Shown: positions 1-7,450 of the stretch, in pieces
Numbering within the stretch: position 1 is the first letter of the stretch
How the letters are laid out: every line of letters starts with the position of its first letter
Position numbers and translations under genes: made by a program
Origin: Orobanche coerulescens
Taxonomy: Eukaryota; Streptophyta; Magnoliopsida; Lamiales; Orobanchaceae
Direction of reading: 5' to 3'
NCBI GenBank assembly: GCA_033398695.1
Contig: CM065804.1
Coordinates: 40,811,501-40,875,500, forward strand
DNA: 64,000 nt
The notes under the pieces: generated by a model
The model's input: the letters and a program-made list of their open reading frames with translations, nothing else
What the model was told of the DNA's origin: nothing
Databases searched by the model: none

Positions 1-1401
1 TGGAGGAGCCTAGTAGAGAGGAGGGTGTCGTTGCCATTCGTTAAGGAAATCCAAGACATGTACTCCCAAGCTAGAACGTGTGTTAGGACCCCAGTTGGTG
101 ACACCCAGTAGATAGGGTCGGCGCTAAGCCCTCTTCTCTTCGCTCTGATCCTTGACGTCATTTCGCGGGGGATACAAGATGGCGTCCCATGGTGCATGAT
201 TTTTGCTGACGACATTGTGTTAGTGGCCGAGTCGATGAGGGAGGTGAACTCGCAGTTGGAGCTATGGAGGTCTAAGTTAGAATCCCATGGCTTTCGTGTG
301 AGCCGTTCTAAGACCAAGTATCTCTGGTGTAACTTTAGTGGTGAGGCCATCGAGGAAGATGTAGAGGTAATGATTGCGGATCAGATCGTACCCCATACGG
401 ATAAGTTCAAGTATTTGGGTTCGATCATTCAGAAGGAAGGTGAGTGTGAAGATGATGTCACTCATCGCATCAAGGCGGGGTGGCTAAGGTGGAGAGCAGC
501 GACAGGGGTCCTGTGCGACAATAAAGTCCCTCTAAAGTTGAAGGGTAAATTCTATAGAGCGGCAATCCGACCTGCTATGTTGTATGGCTCCGAATGTTGG
601 GCGATGAAGAAGTCGCTTGAGAGCAAGTTGGAAGCGGCTGAAATGAGAATGTTACGTTGGTCGTGTGGTCGCACAATGTTAGATAGAATCTTAAACGGGG
701 TCTTCAGGAACGCGCTTGAAGTGGCGCCTATTTCAGCGAAAGTTAGGGAAGGGATATTGAGATGGTTTGGCCACATCCGCAGGAGGCAGGCATCTGCTCC
801 GGTGAGGAGGGTTGAGAGTTTATTGGTTGTCGGGGGGAGGAGGAGAGGCAGACCGAGGAGGACGTGGGAGAAGCAGCTGAGATTAGATTTGAAGGCCTTA
901 AACCTTTCCGAGACCATGACGGTTGATAGGTGCGCTTGGAGGCACCATATCAGAGTTGTGGATTCTTTAGCTGGGAGTGGAGCTGTAGTTGAGAGCCTCA
1001 GGGTTGGGTTGTCTCGGTTAGCTTTGACCTAGAGCTTTGCATTTTTACTTTTATTGTATATTTTATCCTATTGCCTTTTGCGTGTGGTGTATTTTTGACA
1101 GGGAGCTTTGCGCGGATTCAACCTCTCTTTTGTTTGAGCATCGGGCGTGAAGTAGCCAAATTCCTCTTAGGTAAGTCCCATGTGGATTAAGACATGGGCT
1201 CAGGTATGGTATTGAGCTTTTTCGAATCATATGCTGCCCTTTGTATTTTTCACGCAATATTTTGTTGTGCACTAAGCTGGGGTCTTCACGGAAACAGCCT
1301 CCCTACCGTAATAAGTAGGGGCATGGTCTGCGTACATCTTACCCTCCCTAGACCCTGCTCTGAGCGGGATATACTGGGTATGTTTGGTTTGGTTTGGTTT
1401 G
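1..1401 (+). mobile_element. RTE-clade LINE, 3' portion
   Basis: This is the 3' part of a non-LTR retrotransposon that enters from the left edge of the window. The C-terminal half of its reverse transcriptase is followed by a roughly 370-base 3' UTR. The UTR ends in the typical plant RTE tail: a CCCTAGACCCTGCTCTGAGC block, a GGGATATACTGGG block and tandem TTTGG units near 1381-1401. The same tail occurs in inverse orientation at 46740-46800, so two copies of one family lie in this window. Confidence 0.85.
58..1032 (+). pseudogene. LINE reverse transcriptase, C-terminal part (broken)
   Basis: The product is the palm/thumb end and C-terminal tail of an RTE-clade reverse transcriptase, which copies the element's own mRNA at a nicked target. 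The catalytic FADD motif is at about 205-216, preceded in the same frame by a GSALSPLLFAL stretch at about 115-150. Downstream are the YGSECWAMKK motif, the LRWSCGRT motif, and the basic RRRGRPRRTWE and RWFGHIRRR blocks usual in plant RTE proteins. A TAG at about 109-111 interrupts the reading frame upstream of the catalytic motif, so the long open stretch starts only at 196. The N-terminal endonuclease is outside the window. The 47.1-47.9 kb copy matches this one almost residue for residue. Clade assignment is from motif recognition only. Confidence 0.85.
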
Positions 1402-1570
1402 TGTTAGGCGTATTTTTATGCGCTTATTTGTCATTACTTTATGTCCATCTTGAGCCTAAATCAGCATAAATGAGCGTTTAATGCACTATTCTTACATGTT
1501 TTGCAGGAAATCGGAGTCCGGAAGCCAAAACGATGAAAAACGGGCGAAAACGGCAATTTTTAGCCGGGGG

Positions 1571-1695
1571 CCGCGGCACGAACCAAGTGAGCCGCGGCAC
1601 AGCCTAAGTGAGCCGCGACCCAGGAGGAAAAAAGGCGCCCAGGCATGGGGCGCTGAACATGTGAGCCGCGGCACAGATTAAGTGAGCCGCGGCCC
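1571..1695 (+). repeat. Palindrome array GCCGCGGCAC in Athila-like LTR
   Basis: Several copies of the palindromic core GCCGCGGC, most extended to GCCGCGGCAC, are separated by 11-base spacers (AAGTGA-type ends), giving a 21-base period. A degraded GCCGCGACCC copy is included. The array lies about 100 bases upstream of the TATA box, the same relative place as in the Tekay-type LTRs of T1 and T2. T2 carries the same motif. Confidence 0.8.
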
Positions 1696-1791
1696 ACCGG
1701 GCGGTTTTGCTGAATATTCCGCGTTTCTGGGCCGTTTTGGAGCCTGTTCTCGACCTAATCACACGGACGCGTTTTGGAGGCTGATGACGAC

Positions 1792-1799
1792 TATAAATA
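1792..1799 (+). promoter_or_regulatory. TATA box of the Athila-like LTR
   Basis: TATAAATA sits downstream of the palindrome array and upstream of an AT-rich leader, as expected for the U3/R boundary of a plant LTR. No transcript evidence is available here. Confidence 0.6.
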
Positions 1800-2639
1800 A
1801 GCATTGAAGGGCTGAAGAAAAAGGGGAATCATCTAGGGGGATCGATAGCTAGGGTGAAGAACACCAGGAGGAGATTTGTGGGCGACGACAAGACCATGGA
1901 TCCCTACGGTTTTTCTTAGTTTTTCCGCATCTTAGTTCCTAGATATGTTTGAGTAGGATTTTGATTGTAGCCGATTACATGACGGTATTTATTATTATTT
2001 CAATTCATTCGTTATTCTATTGAATTGGATTCTTCTTACTGTTCTTAATGCTTTTTAATTGTCTGGCCAACAGTTGAATTGTTTTGAATGTCTTTATGGA
2101 TTCGGGAGATGAAATTTAGGCATAGTTCTTGTGAGATGAATCATAATTTTCGTGAGATAGGAATATACTCATGGGAATTGTGAAGCCTATTTATTGTGGG
2201 AATTCTTGAACTGTTTTGGCTATTAATTATCTAATTCGAATAGGGATATATCGAGTTAATAATTCGTAGTATTTTCTATCGACCTTGGAAAAGGCTTTAG
2301 AATAATTTAGGAATTCCTGGCTTACAATCAATTGAATAAAAGTGAAATGAATTGAATAAATATCGTTCCTGATTATTTGAGGTGAAAATCATAATCCTAC
2401 GCCCTTATTAGTATTATTATTATTAGTAGTACTATTATTTATTTTCGGCAATTAGTTTAGGAATAATTCCATATAATTGTTCTTCAAATAAAATTGTGAG
2501 TTGACTATATTTTGGTACTTAGTGAAATCAGTCCTCGAGGGAACGATACTTTACTTATCACTTTATTACTTGTTGACACCGTGCACTTGCGGCATATTGT
2601 GAGGGATTTCCCACAACAGTTTGGTTTTTTTTAGAGTTC

Positions 2640-3711
2640 TACTTGCATAATACATTACAGTTGGCAATTTATTTTCTCTTTGACCCAATACTACACCGAC
2701 GGCATAGTCGGATGCATCACACATTATTTCAAAAGGAAGATTCCAGTGTGGAGATTTGATGATAGGTGCAGAGCTCAACATAGATTTGAGTGTCTTAAAA
2801 GCTTTAAGACAATGATCATCAAATACGAAAGGTGTGTCTTTTGAAAGTAAATTACATAAAGGCCTTGTGATTTTGCTAAAATCTTTGATGAATCGACGGT
2901 AAAAACCAGCATGGCCTAAGAATGACCGAATTTCTTTAATCGTTCGTGGGGGTGGAAGACTGGATATTAAATCAACTTTAGATTTGTCCACCTCAATTCC
3001 TTTTTCAGAAATCACATGTCCTAAGACAATTCCTTTTTTAACCATAAAATGACATTTTTCCCAGTTTAGGACAAGATTCTTCTCCTTACACCTAACCAAC
3101 ACTTGGGTTAAGTGGTGTAAACATTCATCAAAGCTAGACCCGAATACAGAAAAATCATCCATAAAAATTTCCAAAAACCACTCAACCATGTCAGAGAAAA
3201 TGCTCATCATACACCGCTGAAAAGTAGCAGGTGCATTGCACAAATCGAATGGCATTCGTCGGTAAGCAAAAGTGCCGAAAGGATAGGTAAAAGTGGTTTT
3301 TTATTGATCTTCAGGAGCAATGGGAATTTGGTTATAGTCGGAATATCCATCAAGAAAACAGTAACAAGCATGATCGGCTAACCTTTCTAGCATTTGATCA
3401 ATAAAAGGAAGTGGAAAGTGATATTTTCTTGTAACAGAGTTCAATTTTCTGTTATCAATACAGACTCTCCATCCAGTTTGAATTCTGGTTGGAACAAGTT
3501 CATTTTCTTCATTCGTGATTACAGTTATGCCAGATTTCTTTGGAACTATATGAACAGGACTAACCCAAGAGTTGTCAGAAATAGGGTAGATGATCCCTAC
3601 ATCTAAGAGTTTGATTATTTCAGCTCTTACAACTTCTTTCAAATTAGGATTTAGTCTTCTTTGAAATTCTCGGGAAGTTTTCGCATTTTCTTCAAGGTGA
3701 ATTCGATGCAT
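2640..3711 (-). pseudogene. Athila reverse transcriptase and start of RNase H (broken)
   Basis: The minus-strand product carries the Gypsy reverse transcriptase fingers and palm, with a VCIDNRKLN block and the catalytic FMDDFSVFG motif at about 3150. Next come the thumb (a SFLGHAGFYRRFIKDFS stretch) and the first RNase H strand (IMCDASDYAVGVVLGQ) ending at YASRTL. After that the frame runs into unrelated sequence, so RNase H is cut short and integrase is missing. A stop at about 3299-3301 lies just before the MPFDLCNAP block, where the family normally has MPFGLCNAP. Another break at about 3711-3756 separates it from the protease segment. It would convert element RNA to DNA in the virus-like particle; here it is a relic. 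Confidence 0.9.
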
Positions 3712-3755
3712 GCATATAGAAGGACTAATGCCTTTAATATTGGAGATGGTCCAGC

Positions 3756-5231
3756 CTATTCTTTATGTTCTTTAAGGACATTGATTAATTTATCTTCTTG
3801 TTCTTCATCTAAATCAGATGCTATGATGACAGGCAGGGTTTCTGATGGTCCTAAAAATGCATATTTTAGAGATTCAGGTAATGGATTGAGCTCTATCTTT
3901 GAATCCTCAATAGGTACTTCTTTATTCATTTGACTCTCAAGTGGTTCGGTTTTAGCTTTCCATTTATCATTATCCAATAATGGTGTAAACTCTAGTAAAG
4001 AATTTACTTCATTAATTGAACTGTCGATGTCAAAATCTGAGCCAAAATAAGCAAGACAACATTCAAAAAGATCATCATCATCCATTTTTGGAAAGAAATA
4101 AGGACTCATACTCTCTATCATATTTACCTCACAGACATCATCATAATCATCATGTTGTTGAGAAATGTTGAACATATTTAGTTCAAAAGTCATATTTCCA
4201 AAATAAAATTTTATGATGCCATTTCTACAGTTAATTAATGCATTTGAAGTAGCTAAAAATGGCCTTCCTAAAATGACAGGGATTTGATCTTTGGTATTCT
4301 CAACAGGTTCAGTGTCTATGACTATAAAATCAACAGAAAAGTAGAATTTATCTACTTGAATCAGAACATCCTCTACGATTCCTCGAGGTATTTTTATAGA
4401 TCTATCAGCTAGTTGAAGTATCATAGATGTTGATTTTAGCCCCCCTAATCCAAGTTGTGTATAAACAGAATATGGTAATAAATTCACACTGGCTCCTAAA
4501 TCAAGCAAGGCTCGTTTAATGATGTGATCTCCAATGACACAAGATATTGTAGGACTACCAGGATCTTTATACTTAACATGAGTTTTATTTTGGATTATTG
4601 AGCTAACATGTTCAGCTAAAAATGCCTTTCTTGGAACATTTGTTCTTCTTTTTACAGTGCAAAGATCTTTCAAGAACTTAGAATAAGCAGGCACTTGTTT
4701 AATAGCATCAAGGAATGGAATATTTATTCGAACTTGTTTAAATATTTCCATTATATCTTTGTATTTCGCACTTTTATCTTTTGGAATAAGTCTTTCAGGA
4801 AATGGAGCTTTTGGAACGTAAGGCTTTTCTTTTTCTTTAGAATTTTTTGATTTTGAAACTTGTGATTCATTTGATTTTTCTTCTGGATCATAGTCAGGCT
4901 TTTGTATTTCTTTTCCGCTTCTTAGGGTAATTATGGACTGAACTTCTGCGTTAGAAGAGTTTACTTCATATTGTCCTTTAGGATTAGGGATGGACTGACT
5001 CGGAAATTTTCCCTTTTCTCTTTCAGCTAAAGTTGTTGCAAGTTGACCAATTTGTGTTTCAAGCTTAGAAATATCCTGTGAGTTTGATTGTACACCTTGC
5101 TGAGTTGATTGGAACATTTGTTGAGTAGATTGCATGAATTGTTGCAACGTATCTTCCAAATATGGTTTCTTTGGCACTGTAGAAGGATACTGATAAGTAT
5201 TTGGAGGATATTGATTATGTAATATCCGCAT
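3756..5231 (-). pseudogene. Athila gag C-terminal part and aspartic protease
   Basis: The reading frame begins in the C-terminal, Gln/Ser/Lys-rich part of gag. It continues through a linker (a VPKAPFPERLIP stretch) into an aspartic protease whose active site reads LLDLGASVNLLP at about 4490-4520, as in Athila-type elements. A flap-side ILGRPFLATSNALI block follows at about 4240-4280. The upstream gag domain is now 8.8 kb away at 14012-15023 because T1 is inserted between them. The first codons (5218-5231) belong to T1's LTR and are not part of the gene. The 3' end runs toward reverse transcriptase but hits a stop at 3756. The protease would mature the polyprotein. Confidence 0.88.
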
Positions 5232-5744
5232 TTTTTCTTCTTTTTCCGATATTCCCGTTTTGGTGTATTTTTATTTTCGGTAGCTCGCTTGTAACCATGT
5301 AGACATTTTGAATCTATGTTATTCTTGGAGTTTCTCCATCTGGGATGACCTTGGTGATGTTTTGATATTATTCCGTTTTATGTCATGTATTATGGCATGG
5401 ACGTTCGATTCTCGTGGAACTCGTTCGCTTTCGTAATTTCTTTGGGTTCACGAGTTCGTATAGTTGAGTTGTTCGTGTTGGGAGTTTCGGTTTGTTAATC
5501 CGACGTCGTATCGCGGATTTTGAACGTTTGGGCCGTTTCGTAATTTCTCTAAGTTACGGGGTGGTTTCCATCCCTGTCTGTTCCGAACCCTCGAGTAGTT
5601 GGAATCACGTTTCATTTTATATCTTTTGTCGTTGGCTTGAATCTGTCGGAAGTATATCAGTTGGTAGCAGATACGTCTCGTTACTTCCCGATCATTTCCT
5701 CGTCGAGAAGTGATTCAGATTTCTGCTTGCTGTCTCAGGCGATG

Positions 5745-6051
5745 TTACGGCCGTAAGCCGCATTGTTACGGCCGTAATTCTCGAGAGTTACGGCCGTAAG
5801 TTTCCCTTATACGGCCGTAATATGAGTTCGTTTTCTGCACTTGATTCCAGTGGGGGGGTTACGGGCGTAACACGCTAGAGTTACGGCCGTAAGTATTGAT
5901 ACGGCCGTAATGGTGTCTTGATACAGCCGTAAGTGTCGTTCGTAAATTTGGCCCGATTTCATTCCCGGGAGCGATTCGGCCGTAAGAGGCGAGAGTTCTG
6001 GCCGTAATGTTCCTATGTTACGGCCGTATGTTATGGATGTTACGGCCGTAA
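5745..6051 (+). repeat. Palindrome array TTACGGCCGTAA in T1 5' LTR
   Basis: About a dozen copies or near-copies of the 12-base perfect palindrome TTACGGCCGTAA occur. Starts at 5745, 5766, 5788 and 5809, and again at about 5974, 5996, 6018 and 6040, give a 21-22 base period. Further copies lie at 5881, 5899 and 5921. The array ends 12 bases before the TATA box. Each unit holds two CpGs in a CGGCCG core. The 3' LTR array (12374-12680) differs from this one far more than the rest of the LTR does. Confidence 0.92.
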
Positions 6052-6063
6052 CACCGGCCAAGA

Positions 6064-6069
6064 TATAAA
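6064..6069 (+). promoter_or_regulatory. TATA box of T1 5' LTR
   Basis: TATAAA lies directly after the palindrome array; the 3' LTR has TATATAAA at 12691-12698. It is followed by a pyrimidine-rich stretch (TTTTTTCTCATTTCTCACC), a plausible start-site region. Confidence 0.7.
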
Positions 6070-6245
6070 CCGGCAAAGAACCGTGTTTTTTCTCATTTCT
6101 CACCTCTCTCATTTCTCTTCGCGACGGGAACGACTTGGGGAGCTAGGTTTCGCCCGATTTTCGCCCAAACACCATTGTAGAAGTATATTCAAGCTTCATA
6201 TCATCAACCTATCGCTAATCATTCATTGTTCATCGTCAAATCAAG

Positions 6246-6541
6246 GTAAAATCTCTTAGAACCCTACTTTTGGATAATTTGGGGGTTTTGGGATTTTCTT
6301 CCGATTCGTTCCGTTTTGTTGGTGGATTCATGATGAATATGATTAGTCTTGTTGATATCATTAGTTTTCCTACGGATTCATGGTATATTTTCATAGCTTT
6401 GCGAAATCGAGGGGGTTTGGTTGTGGTCCGCCCTCGTTGTTATTTTTATTCGATATACATGAATCGTAGGCGGGTTTCCGGGTGTATTCCATTTCCATAA
6501 TCGTTTAGAAGTGGTTGTGATTGTGCTTTTCGAATCGTTAG
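6246..6541 (+). other. Predicted leader intron 1 (GT-AG) of T1
   Basis: The donor is TCAAG|GTAAAATC and the acceptor TCGTTAG|GTTC, giving a 296-base intron about 180 bases after the TATA box. T2 has the same arrangement (22254-22538). Predicted only from sequence and cross-family conservation; the 69-base exon 2 would be 6542-6610. Confidence 0.5.
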
Positions 6542-6610
6542 GTTCATTTTCGTCGGTTCCTCGCGGTCGTGCTTGATTCTTCCGTTCCGTTCATCGTCTA
6601 TTTAATCGAG

Positions 6611-7009
6611 GCAAGTATCCTTATGAACTTACAATCTTGACGTAGTAGTATTGTATGAGAAATGGTGTGTGTGTGTGTATGCTCACTACGGGTTTGATCC
6701 GACGGGGTCTCGGTAGGGGTCCACAGAGATGTGGATCGACGAGCTTCCTTTTAACCACTACGGGTTAGATCCGACGGGGTCTCGGTAGGGGTCCACAGAG
6801 ACGTGGATCGACGGTTAATTGTGGTGCATTTTACAAATGTGATTTGATATTGGCATTTCCGGAAATGAGTGCTTTGGAACTATGTTTTCTTGATTGCATG
6901 CATTTACTATATGTATGAGATGTAAGTTGTTCATTTGGTTACTTGTACTAGCGTAATTGCTAACCCCTTTGGGGACCCATTTTGGGGAAATTCGTTTTAT
7001 GAATTTCAG
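6611..7009 (+). other. Predicted leader intron 2 (GC-AG) of T1
   Basis: The donor ATCGAG|GCAAGTATCC matches the consensus of the rare GC-AG intron class. A CTAAC branch-point motif lies at 6960-6964 and the acceptor GAATTTCAG|GTC at 7001-7009. The intron is 399 bases and contains a two-unit tandem repeat with GACG-loop stems. T2, T3 and T4 keep the donor, branch point and acceptor although the sequence between them differs. Confidence 0.55.
6696..6781 (+). repeat. Tandem GACG-loop hairpins in T1 leader intron 2
   Basis: A 72-base unit occurs twice. Each unit has the stem-loop GATCC-GACG-GGGTC (6696-6709 and 6768-6781; the second stem extends to six pairs). A second short stem follows (CCAC...GTGG, about 6721-6734 and 6792-6805). 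The 3' LTR carries the same hairpins at 13325-13338 and 13397-13410. T2, T3 and T4 have the same loop with compensating stem changes. Confidence 0.65.
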
Positions 7010-7387
7010 GTCAGGTTCATCGAGACGAGCGGGCGCTGGACCAGTACGCGGATGATGGTCGTGCGTGATGATTGTGCACGAGTGGTGTCTTATTGCTTTC
7101 TATCTTTTTATCTTTTGTGGTCTTTGAACTAATAGAAGTACTCGAGTACTTAAGAACTTTTACTCGTCGGGATTGTATTTGTTGATTATTATGTTTGTGT
7201 CGGATTATGGTGTTATGTTATACCGGTTGAACCGGGTGGATTATTTTGTTGGGCGTCTTTATGACGAGGTATTTTTCTGTAGTTTCTGTGAGTCGATGAG
7301 TATGATGCTTGTTCAGCCTGGTGGGTCCTATATAGGGATTCACGGCACTGTAATATACCTCGGATATCCTGGGGGTGTTACAGAAAA

Positions 7388-7399
7388 TGGTATCGGAGC
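7388..7399 (+). promoter_or_regulatory. T1 primer binding site
   Basis: TGGTATCGGAGC lies five bases after the LTR end and matches the TGGTATCAGAGC site complementary to the initiator methionine tRNA 3' end, with one change. It is where minus-strand DNA synthesis would start. Confidence 0.85.
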
Positions 7400-7450
7400 G
7401 CCCACGCTAATCGGGGCGGAGCAGATCGCTGGCTTCAGGATGTCATCAAG

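Larger units (their letters stand above)
1402..2600 (+). repeat. Athila-like LTR, plus strand (solo or truncated)
   Basis: This non-coding block reads as a plus-strand LTR. A GC-rich palindrome array (1571-1695) is followed by a TATA box (1792-1799). After that comes a long AT-rich leader ending in CCTCGAGGGAACGATAC and CCGTGCACTTGCGG, which resemble the conserved 3' end of Athila-type LTRs. A possible TG start lies at 1402, right after the LINE tail. The right limit near 2600 is approximate, because the minus-strand Athila pol begins there without a clear boundary. No internal region in the same orientation follows. It differs in sequence from the Athila LTR at 16811-18142. Confidence 0.55.
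5218..7382 (+). repeat. T1 5' LTR
   Basis: The LTR is 2165 bases and pairs with 11847-14011. Order: TGTAATATCC end, promoter region with the TTACGGCCGTAA array (5745-6051), TATA box (6064), leader with two predicted introns (6246-6541 and 6611-7009), and GGGTGTTACA end. ORFs inside it, such as 6270-6500, are identical in both LTRs but have no recognisable domain and overlap the predicted introns, so I do not call them genes. Confidence 0.95.

Noticed and set aside
3394..3606. Plus-strand ORFs opposite Athila pol (also 3661-3933, 33208-33815)
   Set aside because: Shadows of the reverse transcriptase coding strand.
5745..6051. CRISPR-like regular repeats
   Set aside because: Units are 12-base palindromes with 9-10 base partly similar spacers, in plant LTRs; no cas genes and no unique spacers of normal length.
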